DNA of 64,000 nt from Lysobacteraceae bacterium NML07-0707. Lineage in GTDB: Bacteria > Pseudomonadota > Gammaproteobacteria > Xanthomonadales > Xanthomonadaceae. Positions within the stretch are counted from its first letter, which is position 1; each line of letters starts with the position of its first letter. The stretch spans positions 124,001-188,000 of the forward strand of contig NWQT01000025.1 in NCBI GenBank assembly GCA_002798295.1. The letters run 5' to 3'. Position numbers and translations under genes: made by a program. Shown here piece by piece: positions 8,528 through 17,933 of this stretch. Under the pieces are notes generated by a model that saw only the letters and a list, made by a program, of their open reading frames with translations, made no database searches and was not told the DNA's origin.

Positions 8528-9696
8528 ATCTGATTCCCAGCTCCAGACTTGCCCGGCACTTGCACCGTATCGCCTGGCTGGCAGTGGCATTGGCTTTGCT
8601 GGTGATTGTATTTGGGGCATTTGTGCGCCTGTCGCATGCGGGTTTGTCCTGCCCGGACTGGCCGACTTGCTATGGCCGGGTGACCTGGCCAAAAGCGGCC
8701 GTGGATGCCGCTGCACATGCGGCCAGCGACATCCGTGTGTTTGACGCCAGCCGCGCCTGGCGCGAGCAGGTGCATCGCCATCTGGCGGCAACACTGGGCA
8801 TGCTGACTTTGCTGCTGGCATTGCTGGGGGCACGTAAACAGCGCTTTGGCATGTTGCAGATTCTTGCCGCTACCGGGATGGTGGCGCTTGCCATCGTGCT
8901 GTATATGCGTGGTGCGCATGTGGCAGCGGCATCGCTGGCGGCGGCAGGCGAGGCGTTTTTGCTCATCCTCGCATGGCGCTGCTCGGATCAGGCGCTGGCC
9001 CGTGTATCGGTACTGACCCTGGCTGTGGTTATTTTTCAGGCGCTTTTGGGAATGTGGACGGTCACCTGGCTGCTCAAGCCGGTGGTGGTGATGGCGCATC
9101 TGCTTGGAGGTATGACGACGCTAGCCCTGCTGGGCTGGCTGGCCGCGCGCGCCAGCCAACTCCCATTGCGGGTGGTGGAGCTTGCCAGCTTGCGGCTATG
9201 GCTGCGGCTTGGGCTTGGCATCGTGTTGACGCAAATCGCGCTGGGCGGCTGGGTCAGCGCCAATTACGCGGCGATGGCCTGTGGTATGGATTTTCCCAAA
9301 TGTCTGGGCGCCTGGTGGCCAGCGCATGATTTTGGCCAGGCGCTGGTGTTGTGGCGCGGTATCGGTGTGGACTATGAAGGCGGGGTACTGGATGCGCCGG
9401 CGCGCACGGCCATTCAACTGATGCACCGGATGTTTGCCGTGGTGGTGCTGCTATATGTCGTGGCATTGGCGCTGCGCCTTTTGAAAGTACCTGGCATGCG
9501 CGGCTGGGCGCTGTTGCTGGCGGCTTTGACCGCGCTGCAACTGGGGCTTGGCATGGCCAATGTGCTGACTGGCCTGCCGCTGCCGGTTGCGGTGGCGCAT
9601 AACGGTGTAGCTGCGCTGCTGTTGCTGCTCATGGTCACCTTGTTGGCACGACTTGCGCCGATCAGCACGGAGGAGGTCAGTGATGCGCGTGGCTGA
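8524..9696 (+). CDS. ctaA: Heme A synthase (Cox15/CtaA)
   Basis: Oxidises the C8 methyl of heme O to make heme A. It has 390 residues with about eight membrane helices, as in type-2 CtaA/Cox15. The N-terminal motif [21 protein letters not shown] and the later [12 protein letters not shown] and [11 protein letters not shown] segments carry the conserved heme-ligand histidines. Its start overlaps the preceding gene by four bases (ATGA), and its end overlaps cyoE by 14 bases. Confidence 0.95.
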   Translation: MNLIPSSRLARHLHRIAWLAVALALLVIVFGAFVRLSHAGLSCPDWPTCYGRVTWPKAAVDAAAHAASDIRVFDASRAWREQVHRHLAATLGMLTLLLALLGARKQRFGMLQILAATGMVALAIVLYMRGAHVAAASLAAAGEAFLLILAWRCSDQALARVSVLTLAVVIFQALLGMWTVTWLLKPVVVMAHLLGGMTTLALLGWLAARASQLPLRVVELASLRLWLRLGLGIVLTQIALGGWVSANYAAMACGMDFPKCLGAWWPAHDFGQALVLWRGIGVDYEGGVLDAPARTAIQLMHRMFAVVVLLYVVALALRLLKVPGMRGWALLLAALTALQLGLGMANVLTGLPLPVAVAHNGVAALLLLLMVTLLARLAPISTEEVSDARG

Positions 9697-10597
9697 TTAC
9701 TGGGCGCTGACCAAGCCACGGGTATTGGCGCTGATCGTGTTCACTGCGCTGGTCGGCATGTTCCTGGCCGTGCCGGGACTGCCGCCACTGCGTGAGAGTG
9801 TCGCAGGTCTTGCCGGGATCTGGCTGGCTGCAGCTTCGGCGGCGGCGGTCAATCACCTGATTGACCAGCGCATCGATGCCTTGATGGCCCGTACCCAGAA
9901 TCGTCCACTGCCAAGCGGCGCATTGAATGCCCGCCAGGTGCTGATATTTGCCATCGCCCTGGGGCTGCTGTCGATGCTGATTTTGCTGCTATGGGTGAAT
10001 CGGCTGACGGCATTGCTGACCTTTGCCTCGCTGATTGGTTATGCCGTCGTCTATACCGGCTGGCTCAAGCGTGCCACGCCGCAAAATATCGTGATTGGCG
10101 GTATTGCCGGTGCCGCGCCGCCGCTGCTGGGCTGGTCGGCCGTGACCGGCATGCAGGGGGCGTGGGACTGGGCGCATGCGCTGCTGCTGGTGCTGATCAT
10201 TTTTGTCTGGACACCGCCGCATTTCTGGGCATTGGCGATTTTTCGCCGCGAGGATTACGCACGCGCCTTGATTCCGATGCTGCCGGTGACACATGGCGTG
10301 CATTACACCCGCTGGCAAATTTTGCTCTACACCATTTTGTTGCTGGTGGCGACCGTATTGCCCTGGGTAACCGGCATGAGCGGGGTGTTTTATTTGGGGG
10401 GCGCGCTGGTGCTGGGGCTGGCTTTCATCGGCTATGCCTGGCGTCTACAGAACCCGCCAGATGATTTCTTTGCCATGCGGGTATTCAATTATTCGGTGGT
10501 GTACCTGATGGCGCTATTCGCCTTCTTGCTGATTGACCATTGGCTGATGCCCTGGTTGGGCGGGCAACCGGCCTTCGTACTGGTGCCAGCGGCTTAA
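9683..10597 (+). CDS. cyoE: Protoheme IX farnesyltransferase (heme O synthase)
   Basis: Transfers a farnesyl group to heme b to make heme O, the substrate of CtaA. The 304-residue polytopic UbiA-family protein has the prenyl diphosphate site [15 protein letters not shown] in the first half and the second acidic region around [17 protein letters not shown] 9683 is used rather than an upstream in-frame codon because AGGAGGT at 9671-9677 is a good ribosome binding site. It is the last gene of the oxidase/heme A cluster; the next gene is convergent. Confidence 0.95.
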   Translation: MRVADYWALTKPRVLALIVFTALVGMFLAVPGLPPLRESVAGLAGIWLAAASAAAVNHLIDQRIDALMARTQNRPLPSGALNARQVLIFAIALGLLSMLILLLWVNRLTALLTFASLIGYAVVYTGWLKRATPQNIVIGGIAGAAPPLLGWSAVTGMQGAWDWAHALLLVLIIFVWTPPHFWALAIFRREDYARALIPMLPVTHGVHYTRWQILLYTILLLVATVLPWVTGMSGVFYLGGALVLGLAFIGYAWRLQNPPDDFFAMRVFNYSVVYLMALFAFLLIDHWLMPWLGGQPAFVLVPAA

Positions 10598-10620
10598 AAC
10601 TACGCCAAAGGCGCATCGTT

Positions 10621-10636
10621 TTGGGCATGCGCCCAA
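10621..10636. terminator. Possible terminator hairpin after cyoE
   Basis: TTGGGC-atgc-GCCCAA forms a 6-base-pair stem in the 55-base convergent gap between cyoE and the YeiH-family gene. There is no clear T tract, so termination is uncertain. Confidence 0.3.
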
Positions 10637-10652
10637 GTGTCTGGCAACCGGC

Positions 10653-11681
10653 CTATCCCAGCGCCAGGGTCAGCAGCAGGCCGCCAAAGACCAGATAGGC
10701 AAACAGCATTGCGGCCAGCAGCATCGGTTTCGCCCCGGCCTGGCGGATGGCGCCGATATGGGTGCGCAGTCCCAGTGCGGCCATGGCGGTCGCCAGCAAG
10801 AAGGTATCAATCAGCAGCAGCGTATCCACCACCGCACTGGGCAGCAGATGCAGGGAGTTGAACGCGCCAACCAGCAGGAACAGTACCGCAAACCAGGGGA
10901 TGACCAGTGCCGGTTTGCCCTCGGCGCCCTGATGGCGGCGGCGTATCCACATGGACAGCAGTAGCAGGAATGGGGCAAGCAGCATCACCCGGATCATTTT
11001 TTCAATGACGGCGATATTGGCCGCCTGCTCGCCGACGGCGCGGCCTGCCACCACGACCTGTGCCACTTCATGAATGGTGGCGCCGGCATAGATGCCGTAA
11101 GTATGGGTATCCAGTCCGAACGGGGCTTTCAGGAACGGATACAGAAACATCCCGAGGGTGCCGAACACGACCACGGTGGCGACGGCGACCGAGACTTTGT
11201 GCGCCTGTGCCCTGACCACAGGCTCGGCCGCCATCACTGCCGCCGCGCCACAGATGGAGGCGCCTGCGCCAATCAGCAGGGTGGTTTCTTCATCCATTTT
11301 CAGCGCGCGTCCCAGCCAGCGTGCAAGCAGGAACACGCTGCCGACGATGGCGATGGCGAGCACGATGCCATGCAGACCCACATTCAACATGTCCTGAAAG
11401 GTCAGCCGGAAGCCAAACAGCACGATGCCGGCACGCAGCAGCATGGTGCGCGCGTAATCGACGCCGCTGCCCATGCGCGCGGCGATGCGCGGAAACAGGC
11501 TGTTGCCAAGTACGATGCCGAGCATGATGGCAAGTGGCAGGGCGCTCAGGCCGATGGATTGCAGGGCAGGCAGGCGCGCAAGGCCGAGGGCGGCGATGCC
11601 AAGAGCGGCGGCAAATACAAGACCCGGCAGGCGGGCAGACCAGGAAGTGGACACGGAAAGCCTCAAATGAAGGGTAGGCAT
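10653..11681 (-). CDS. YeiH/UPF0324-family putative sulfate exporter
   Basis: An integral membrane protein of 342 residues with about ten helices. It has the family features GSGVDYARTMLLRAGIVLFG and GAGASICGAAAVMAAEPV, followed by GATIHEVAQVVVAG. Members are called putative sulfate exporters; the substrate here is not shown by sequence. The start at 11681 (MPTLHLRLS) has GGAG only 1-2 bases upstream, which is too close, so the in-frame ATG at 11711 remains possible. The gene is monocistronic, convergent with cyoE and divergent from the small gene at 11815. Confidence 0.85.
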   Translation of the reverse strand: MPTLHLRLSVSTSWSARLPGLVFAAALGIAALGLARLPALQSIGLSALPLAIMLGIVLGNSLFPRIAARMGSGVDYARTMLLRAGIVLFGFRLTFQDMLNVGLHGIVLAIAIVGSVFLLARWLGRALKMDEETTLLIGAGASICGAAAVMAAEPVVRAQAHKVSVAVATVVVFGTLGMFLYPFLKAPFGLDTHTYGIYAGATIHEVAQVVVAGRAVGEQAANIAVIEKMIRVMLLAPFLLLLSMWIRRRHQGAEGKPALVIPWFAVLFLLVGAFNSLHLLPSAVVDTLLLIDTFLLATAMAALGLRTHIGAIRQAGAKPMLLAAMLFAYLVFGGLLLTLALG

Positions 11682-11742
11682 GCTCCGGTCATGCGATATG
11701 CCCCGGGGCATTGGCAGCAAAAGTTTCGGAATTCTAGGGCAA

Positions 11743-11770
11743 TTGACAGTGCCGGGTGTGGGCGCATACT
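11743..11770 (+). promoter_or_regulatory. Sigma70-type promoter for the small gene at 11815
   Basis: A perfect -35 TTGACA at 11743-11748 is separated by 16 bases from CATACT at 11765-11770. Transcription would start near 11777, about 38 bases before the ATG at 11815. Confidence 0.5.
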
Positions 11771-11814
11771 TCGGCAGGCAGCGACTGCAATTGCGCTACT
11801 GATAAGGCTTGAAG

Positions 11815-12102
11815 ATGGCAGACTTTTATTCCGGTGGAGAAGAAATCCGGTTGGCAGACCGGGTTGAATTGAGCGGTGCCAAGGGCGTTGTGGTAGCGCT
11901 GATTGCGGAAAATGCATATATGGAGGGATACCTGCCAAGCGACTGGTCATATCTTGAAAAGGGCGTGCTGGTGTTTTTTGAGCGGCATGGTCTGCTGCAT
12001 TACCCCTGCATCGAGCAGGATGTCCGGCTTGTGAGCCGGGCAGATGGCGGGGTAGCTGGCAAAAGCGCAGGCAATCGCGCGGCGTACAAAACGGCGGATT
12101 AG
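11815..12102 (+). CDS. Small uncharacterised protein, possibly a beta-barrel (SH3/KOW-like) fold
   Basis: A 95-residue soluble protein I do not recognise with certainty. It begins MADFYSGGEEIRLADRVEL and alternates short hydrophobic strands (GAKGVVVALIAE, GVLVFFERHGLLHYP) with turns, ending in a polar tail. The pattern resembles small KOW/SH3-like domain proteins and some toxin immunity-like proteins, but no motif proves this. It has a good promoter upstream and overlaps the convergent dnaG stop by 4 bases. The ATG at 11815 is preferred to the TTG at 11809. Confidence 0.6.
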   Translation: MADFYSGGEEIRLADRVELSGAKGVVVALIAENAYMEGYLPSDWSYLEKGVLVFFERHGLLHYPCIEQDVRLVSRADGGVAGKSAGNRAAYKTAD

Positions 12103-13847
12103 CCGGAGCCGTCGCTTTGGCCATTCTGGGTAAGCCGGGCAAACAGGTGTTTCAGCTCGTTTTTTTCTGCTGCTGAAAGCGCGGCGTGGCCGACCTCAGC
12201 CATGCGTCTTTGCAGTTGTTCCAGCCGCTGCTGGTTGGCTTGCCGGGTGAGCTGGGCCAAGGCATCGCTGAATACGGTCTGCCAGGTTTGCGGTTCGCCG
12301 GGCAGTTCGGTCATTGCCAGTTTGTGCAGTGCTGCTGTATGCGGATGTGCGCCCATCACCTCCAGCAGGGCGGCCGTCTGGATGCCGGGGCGCTGCCGGA
12401 TCAAATCCAGCAGCTCAATCAGCAGTGCAATGCCGGGCTGTTGCAGCTCGGCAAACGGGTAGGGCACAGGTGCCTGCAGGGCAAGCTCGGGCTGTTGCAG
12501 CAGCAAGGTAATGACCTCGCGTACCAGGCTGCGCTTGGGCGTGGCGGCGGCGTGGCTGGGCTGCGGGCGCGCTGCCGGGGAGGCGGGCTGCGCGCGTGCG
12601 GCAAGTCCGGTGAGTTCGGCAAGGCGCGCCTGCATCAGGTCGGCAAAGGCGCCATCGGGGATTTGCGCAAGCAGCGGCTTGGCGCGCTCGGCCAGCCGGC
12701 TTTTGCCTTCCAGGGTATGCAGTTGCACATCGGCCGAAAGCGCGTCAAAGAAAAACTGCGATAGCGGCAGCGCTTGTTGCAGGCGCTGGTTGAAGCCAGT
12801 AATGCCTTCCTTGCGCACCAGCGAATCGGGGTCTTCGTCATCGGGCAGGAACAGGAAGAAGGCCTGCCGGCCATCGCGCATGCGTGGCAGCACCGAGTGC
12901 ATGGCGCGGCTGGCCGCGCGCCGTCCGGCGGCATCGCCGTCAAAACAGAAGTACACATCCGGCGCATTGCGGAACAAAAGCTCGGCGTGCTCGGGCGTGG
13001 TGGCCGTGCCCAGGGTGGCGACCGCTTCAGGCAGGCCGTGCTGGAACAGCGCCACCACATCCATATAGCCTTCCACCACAATCAGCCGCTGCGATTTATT
13101 GGCCTGGCGTACTTGCCACAGGCCGTAGAGTTCGCGGCCTTTGTGGAACAGCGGCGTTTCCGGGGAGTTGAGATATTTGGGGCTATCCTCGCTGGACAGC
13201 ACCCGGCCACCGAAGGCGATGACCCGGCCACGGCGGTCGTGGATGGGAAACATCAACCGGTGGCGGAATTTGTCATACACATGACCGCGCTCATTGCGCG
13301 AGAACATCCCGGCCTTCTCCAGCAGCTGCATGCGCCGTTCGTCGGTGCCGAGTGCGTCCTTGAGCGCGGAAAAACCGGCGGGCGCATAGCCGATGCCGAA
13401 GGCCTCGGCGGTGGCGGCGTCCACGCCGCGGTCTTGCAAATACGCCTGGGCTTGCGGGCTCTGGGCGAGCTGCTTGTGGAAAAACCGCTGCGCCGCCTCC
13501 AGCGCATTGAACAGGGGCTGGGTATCGGGATTGGCCGCTTTTTGCCGGGTATCGCGCGGGATTTCCATGCCGGCGCGCTTGGCCAGTTCCTCGACCGCAT
13601 CAAGAAACTCCAGCCGGTCGTAATTCATCAAAAAGCTGATGGCGCTGCCATGCGCACCACAGCCAAAGCAGTGATAGAACTGCTTGCTGGGCGATACCGT
13701 GAACGAGGGCGAGCGCTCGTCATGGAACGGGCAGCAGGCGGCGTATTCGCGTCCTTGTTTTTTCAGCTGTACGCGCGCACCGACAATCTCGACGATATCG
13801 GTGCGTGCGAGCAGTTCGTCTAAAAATGCGTCGGGAATGCGAGCCAT
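12099..13847 (-). CDS. dnaG: DNA primase
   Basis: Makes RNA primers at the replication fork. The 582-residue protein has the CHC2 zinc site at C39, H42, C60 and C63 (CCPFHDERSPSF then FYHCFGCGAHG), the primase core, and a TOPRIM domain with VVEGYMDV near residue 260 and FDGDAAG near 305. The C-terminal third is the DnaB-interacting helical domain. The upstream yihY-like gene ends 9 bases away, so the two are probably co-transcribed with yqeY and rpsU. The usual downstream partner rpoD is not present here. Confidence 0.97.
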   Translation of the reverse strand: MARIPDAFLDELLARTDIVEIVGARVQLKKQGREYAACCPFHDERSPSFTVSPSKQFYHCFGCGAHGSAISFLMNYDRLEFLDAVEELAKRAGMEIPRDTRQKAANPDTQPLFNALEAAQRFFHKQLAQSPQAQAYLQDRGVDAATAEAFGIGYAPAGFSALKDALGTDERRMQLLEKAGMFSRNERGHVYDKFRHRLMFPIHDRRGRVIAFGGRVLSSEDSPKYLNSPETPLFHKGRELYGLWQVRQANKSQRLIVVEGYMDVVALFQHGLPEAVATLGTATTPEHAELLFRNAPDVYFCFDGDAAGRRAASRAMHSVLPRMRDGRQAFFLFLPDDEDPDSLVRKEGITGFNQRLQQALPLSQFFFDALSADVQLHTLEGKSRLAERAKPLLAQIPDGAFADLMQARLAELTGLAARAQPASPAARPQPSHAAATPKRSLVREVITLLLQQPELALQAPVPYPFAELQQPGIALLIELLDLIRQRPGIQTAALLEVMGAHPHTAALHKLAMTELPGEPQTWQTVFSDALAQLTRQANQQRLEQLQRRMAEVGHAALSAAEKNELKHLFARLTQNGQSDGSG

Positions 13848-13856
13848 GGCCGGAGT

Positions 13857-14747
13857 TTAACCCCGGCGCTGGCGACGCTCGTCGATGATGGCTGTCAAAA
13901 GGGCGCCGACAAAAAACACCAGTGCCGCGTAATACACCCAGACCAGCAGCAGCACCAGGGTGCCCATCGAGCCGTAGGCGCTGCCGGGGGCGGCATGGGT
14001 GATGTAAAGCCCGATGCCCCAGCGACCGATGACAAACAGGGCAGCGGTCAGTATCCCGCCAATCAGCGATTGCTTCCAGGCCACTCGCCGGTCAGGCAGG
14101 TATTTGTAAAGCAGCGCAAATCCCAGGGTATAGACGATAAGCGCGCCCAGATTGCTGGCCAGTGGCAACAGCCCCGGCAAGCCGCTCAGGATGAATTCCA
14201 GGGCGGTGTGCAGGGTGATGGACAGCAGCAGCAAAAAGCCCAGCGCAAACACCACGCCAAATGAAAACACCCGCTTGCGCAGCCAGGGCAGCACGCCGCC
14301 GAGCGATTGGGCATCGCTATGGAAAATCAGGTTGAGCGTGGCTTGCAGGCGGGCAAACACCACGGTGGCGCCGAAAAACAGCAGCAGCGTGCTCCATGCC
14401 CCGGCCATCGAGCCGACACTGGGGCGCTCCTTGGCATTGTGCAAAACCGTGGAGGCAATCTGCCGGGCTTCTTCGCCCGCCAGCTGGTAAATCTGCCCCA
14501 AGAGCGCCGCCTGCGCCTCCGGGTAGAGCGATGCGGTCAGCCACAGCACCAGAATCAGCAGCGGGGCGAGCGAGAGCAGCGCGTAAAAGGACAGCGCGGC
14601 GGCATGGCTCATCAGGTCGATTTCGACAAAGCGCATGGCTGCCTCTGCCGGCAGGCTGTGCCGCAGTTTTTCGACCTTTTTTGCAAGCAGTGCGCGCAAC
14701 CGGTCGATGCCCGAAGCACTGTGCTGGGCAGAGCGGGTATCCATCAT
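13857..14747 (-). CDS. YihY/BrkB-family inner membrane protein
   Basis: A 296-residue protein with about six membrane helices. It has the family pattern LMSHAAALSFYALLSLAPLLIL near residue 50 and the C-terminal GSAYGSMGTLVLLLVWVYYAA. Once thought to be RNase BN, the family is now regarded as a membrane protein of unknown function. Its start overlaps the yqeY stop, and dnaG follows 9 bases downstream, so it lies inside the rpsU-dnaG operon. Confidence 0.87.
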   Translation of the reverse strand: MMDTRSAQHSASGIDRLRALLAKKVEKLRHSLPAEAAMRFVEIDLMSHAAALSFYALLSLAPLLILVLWLTASLYPEAQAALLGQIYQLAGEEARQIASTVLHNAKERPSVGSMAGAWSTLLLFFGATVVFARLQATLNLIFHSDAQSLGGVLPWLRKRVFSFGVVFALGFLLLLSITLHTALEFILSGLPGLLPLASNLGALIVYTLGFALLYKYLPDRRVAWKQSLIGGILTAALFVIGRWGIGLYITHAAPGSAYGSMGTLVLLLVWVYYAALVFFVGALLTAIIDERRQRRG

Positions 14748-15193
14748 CAGGCGGCGAGCCGTGCTTTGATGAGCTTCGATACCAGACCCATATCGGCCTG
14801 GCCAGCCAGCTGCGGCTTGAGCACGCCCATCAACTTGCCCATGTCCGCCGGGCTTTGCGCGCCGGTTTGGGCAATGGCCGCTTCGATGGCGGCATTGATG
14901 GCGTCTTCGCCGAGTTTTTCCGGCAGGTAGGCATCGATGATCGCCAGCTCATCGCGCTCGACCTGTGCCAGGTCTTCGCGGCTGGCCGCTTCATACTGGC
15001 TGATGGAGTCGCGGCGCTGCTTGACCATTTTTTCCAGCACGGCCAGCACGGCGGCATCGTCCAGTTCGACGCGCTCGTCCACTTCCTTTTGCTTGATGGC
15101 GGCATTAATCAGGCGGATGACCGCCAGGCGGGCTTTGTCGCCGGACTTCATCGCAGCCTTCATGTCATCGACAAGACGGGTTTTCATGGACAT
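14747..15193 (-). CDS. GatB/YqeY domain-containing protein
   Basis: A 148-residue YqeY protein, homologous to the C-terminal tRNA-binding part of GatB. It starts MSMKTRLVDDMKAAMKSGDK and includes the family signatures LAVIRLINAAIKQKEVD and YLPEKLGEDAINAAIEAAI. YqeY genes commonly sit between rpsU and dnaG; the precise role is unresolved. The start at 15193 has AAGGAA about 8 bases upstream. Confidence 0.9.
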   Translation of the reverse strand: MSMKTRLVDDMKAAMKSGDKARLAVIRLINAAIKQKEVDERVELDDAAVLAVLEKMVKQRRDSISQYEAASREDLAQVERDELAIIDAYLPEKLGEDAINAAIEAAIAQTGAQSPADMGKLMGVLKPQLAGQADMGLVSKLIKARLAA

Positions 15194-15226
15194 GGCAAGT
15201 TCCTTTCATGGATTTTGGCAAACACG

Positions 15227-15249
15227 AAAAGCCGGCTTTTGGCCGGCTT
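15227..15249 (-). terminator. Rho-independent terminator or attenuator after rpsU
   Basis: On the minus strand AAGCCGGC, a loop of about five bases and GCCGGCTT form a perfect 8-base-pair stem (15229-15249) followed by a TTTT run. It lies between rpsU and yqeY, so it probably gives extra rpsU transcript while some read-through feeds yqeY-yihY-dnaG. Confidence 0.75.
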
Positions 15250-15286
15250 CGTCGCGGACATGACATCACGCGCAGGGCGCGCGCTA

Positions 15287-15502
15287 TCAGTACAGGCGCT
15301 GACGCTTGGTGACGTCGCGCGCAGTGCGGCGAGCCTGACGCTTCACCGCAGCGGCAGCCTTGCGCTTGCGCTCCTGGGTCGGCTTTTCATAAAACTCGCG
15401 CTTGCGGGTTTCGGCAATCACACCGGCCTTTTCGCAGGTGCGCTTGAAGCGACGCAGGGCAAACTCAAAGGGTTCGTTTTCGCGGACTTTGACGCTGGGC
15501 AT
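15287..15502 (-). CDS. rpsU: 30S ribosomal protein S21
   Basis: A 71-residue, very basic protein starting [19 protein letters not shown] with C-terminal [14 protein letters not shown], the standard S21 size and sequence. It binds the 30S platform near the anti-Shine-Dalgarno sequence. It is first in the rpsU-yqeY-yihY-dnaG operon and divergent from tsaD. Confidence 0.97.
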   Translation of the reverse strand: MPSVKVRENEPFEFALRRFKRTCEKAGVIAETRKREFYEKPTQERKRKAAAAVKRQARRTARDVTKRQRLY

Positions 15503-15553
15503 AAGGAAATCTCGGAACGGATGATTCTGGCCCTAATGGCCAGGGAGCCGCGT

Positions 15554-15583
15554 ATCATAGCGGCACTTGGCTGGCCGATGCAA
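15554..15583 (-). promoter_or_regulatory. Promoter of the rpsU-dnaG operon
   Basis: Reading the minus strand, TTGCAT (15583-15578) is followed after 18 bases by TATGAT (15559-15554), a near-consensus -10. It lies about 50 bases before the rpsU start. Confidence 0.45.
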
Positions 15584-15610
15584 GCCTTCCCCCCAAAGTG
15601 ATGGCAAAAG

Positions 15611-16627
15611 ATGAAAGTTCTGGGCATTGAAACTTCCTGCGATGAAACCGGCGTAGCAGTCTATGACTGCGATGCCGGGCTGCTTGCACATGCGGTGTAT
15701 AGCCAGATTGCGCTGCATGCCGAGTACGGCGGCGTGGTGCCCGAGCTTGCCAGCCGCGACCATGTGCGCAAACTGCTACCGCTGATCCGGCAGACCCTGG
15801 CCGAGGCCGGGCTTGCCATGCGGGATATTGATGGTGTGGCCTATACCGCAGGCCCGGGGCTGGTGGGCGCATTGCTGGTGGGTGCGGGCGTGGCGCGGGC
15901 GCTGGCGTTTGGCCTGGATGTACCGGCTATCGGCGTGCACCACATGGAAGGGCATTTGCTGGCGCCGCTGCTGGAGGTCAACCCACCTGCGCCGCCGTTT
16001 GTGGCGCTGCTGGTTTCCGGCGGCCATACCCAGCTGGTGGAAGTGCGCCGGATTGGCGAATACCGCCTGCTGGGGGAAACCCTGGACGATGCTGCCGGTG
16101 AGGCGTTCGATAAAACCGCCAAGCTGATGGGGCTGCCCTATCCGGGCGGGCCGCAGCTGGCGGCATTGGCCGAGACCGGCACGCCCGGCACGTTCGTGTT
16201 CCCGCGGCCAATGACACAAAAGCCGGGGCTGGACTTCAGTTTCAGCGGCCTGAAAACCCAGGTGCTGATGGCCTGGCAGGGCAGCGACCAGAGCGATGTC
16301 ACCCGCGCCGATATTGCCCGCGGGTTTGAAGATGCGGTGGTGGATACGCTGGCCATCAAATGCGCCCGGGCGCTGGATGAGACCGGCTGCGAAACCCTGG
16401 TGGTGGCCGGGGGGGTGGGCGCCAACCGCCGCCTGCGGGAAAAACTGCAGCACATTGCCAGTGCGCGTGGCGGGCGGGTGTGCTTCCCGCGCCCGGAGTT
16501 GTGTACCGATAACGGCGCGATGATTGCCTTTGCCGGCGCCCTGCGGCTTGCGGCCGGCCAGCACGGTGACCTGGCTGTGGAAGTGCAGCCGCGCTGGGAT
16601 ATGGAAACCTTGCCGGTGGTGGGCTGA
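15611..16627 (+). CDS. tsaD: tRNA N6-adenosine threonylcarbamoyltransferase TsaD
   Basis: Transfers the threonylcarbamoyl group to A37 of tRNAs that read ANN codons, together with TsaB and TsaE. The 338-residue ASKHA-fold protein starts [19 protein letters not shown] and carries the metal-binding HHMEGH motif near residue 110. [11 protein letters not shown] and [13 protein letters not shown] are nucleotide-binding loops. It is divergent from rpsU, a common bacterial arrangement. Confidence 0.96.
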   Translation: MKVLGIETSCDETGVAVYDCDAGLLAHAVYSQIALHAEYGGVVPELASRDHVRKLLPLIRQTLAEAGLAMRDIDGVAYTAGPGLVGALLVGAGVARALAFGLDVPAIGVHHMEGHLLAPLLEVNPPAPPFVALLVSGGHTQLVEVRRIGEYRLLGETLDDAAGEAFDKTAKLMGLPYPGGPQLAALAETGTPGTFVFPRPMTQKPGLDFSFSGLKTQVLMAWQGSDQSDVTRADIARGFEDAVVDTLAIKCARALDETGCETLVVAGGVGANRRLREKLQHIASARGGRVCFPRPELCTDNGAMIAFAGALRLAAGQHGDLAVEVQPRWDMETLPVVG

Positions 16628-16658
16628 AGTCCGGCGACATGCCACTACACTTGGCGGC

Positions 16659-17933
16659 ATGGAAAAGTACATGCACTCCCTTCACCGCCTCAATGGGCAG
16701 CTTGTGGCGCACCCTTGGGCATGGACGGCGCTGGCGGCGGCCGGCTTGTTGCTGGCCGCCTGGCTTGCCAATTTCGTCACCAAGAAAATCGCGCTGCGGG
16801 TTCTGCAAAAGCTGTTGAGCGCTTCGCCTCTGGGGCGGGAGATGGGCGATGGTCATGGCCAGGTCAGGCTCAATGTCATCCCGCGTCTTGCCAATGCCGT
16901 GCCTGCACTGGTGGTGTATGCCGGTGTCGGCGTATTGCCGAACCTGCCGGACAATTTCGTCACGGTGACCCGGGCGGTGTGTCAGGCATTCATCGTGGTG
17001 ACCGTGGCGCTGGCCATTTCGCGGCTCCTGAACCTGATCAACAGCATTTACGAGCGCCATCCAAACGCCCGCAACAAGCCGATCAAGGGCTATATCCAGA
17101 TCATCAAAATCATCATGTTCGTGCTGGTGGGGCTATCGGTCATCGCCACCCTGATTGGCGCGAAGTTCCTGCACCTCATTACTGGCCTGGGCGCCATGAC
17201 CGCGGTGCTGATGCTGATTTTTCAGGACACCATCCTGTCACTGGTGGCCAGCGTGCAAATCAGCAACGATGGCCGGGTGCGGATTGGCGACTGGATCGAG
17301 ATGCCCAGCCAAAATGCCGACGGTGATGTCATCGACATCGCCCTGCATACGGTGACGGTGCAGAACTGGGACATGACGGTCACCACGATTCCTACCAAGA
17401 AGCTCATCAGCGACTCGTTCAAGAACTGGCGCAATATGAGCGAGTGCGGCGGGCGGCGCATCAAGCGTGCATTGCTGCTGGATCAGGCCAGTGTGCGTTT
17501 TCTGGAAGCCCGTGATATTCGGCGGCTGGCGCGTTTTGCCTTGCTGGATGCCTATCTGGATGAGAAATCCAGCGAGCTTGAGGCGTGGAATACGCAACTT
17601 GCCGCCTCTGGCAAGGACCCGGTGAATGCGCGGCGGGTGACCAATCTGGGGACGTTCCGGGTGTATGTGCAGCAGTATCTGCGCGCGCATCCCCAAGTGC
17701 ATCAGGACATGACCTTGCTGGTACGGCAATTGCAGCCGACCCCAACCGGCATTCCGCTGGAAATCTACTGCTTCAGCAATGATGTGCGCTGGGCGCAGTA
17801 TGAGCAGTTGCAGGCCGATATTTTCGACCATCTGCTGGCGATCTTGCCGGAGTTTGGTTTGCAGGTATTCCAGGCGCCTTCGGGCAGCGATGTGCGTCGT
17901 GCGCTGGGTTCAAATGCCGCAGGAGGGCATTGA
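16659..17933 (+). CDS. MscS-family mechanosensitive ion channel (YbdG-like)
   Basis: A 424-residue inner membrane protein with about four to five N-terminal helices and the MscS pore and beta domain: LGAMTAVLMLIFQDTILSLV, then RVRIGDWIEMPSQNADGDV and TIPTKKLISDSFKNWRNM. The extended C-terminal domain ending with PTGIPLEIYCFSNDVRWAQY is typical of the YbdG/MscM subfamily. An upstream in-frame extension overlaps tsaD and is rejected; ATG 16659 gives a normal membrane N-terminus. Its stop overlaps the folB start (TGATG). Confidence 0.9.
   Translation: MEKYMHSLHRLNGQLVAHPWAWTALAAAGLLLAAWLANFVTKKIALRVLQKLLSASPLGREMGDGHGQVRLNVIPRLANAVPALVVYAGVGVLPNLPDNFVTVTRAVCQAFIVVTVALAISRLLNLINSIYERHPNARNKPIKGYIQIIKIIMFVLVGLSVIATLIGAKFLHLITGLGAMTAVLMLIFQDTILSLVASVQISNDGRVRIGDWIEMPSQNADGDVIDIALHTVTVQNWDMTVTTIPTKKLISDSFKNWRNMSECGGRRIKRALLLDQASVRFLEARDIRRLARFALLDAYLDEKSSELEAWNTQLAASGKDPVNARRVTNLGTFRVYVQQYLRAHPQVHQDMTLLVRQLQPTPTGIPLEIYCFSNDVRWAQYEQLQADIFDHLLAILPEFGLQVFQAPSGSDVRRALGSNAAGGH

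Noticed and set aside
16524-16658. N-terminal extension of the MscS-family protein
   Set aside because: It overlaps the C-terminus of tsaD in another frame and lacks family sequence; ATG 16659 fits the membrane start.
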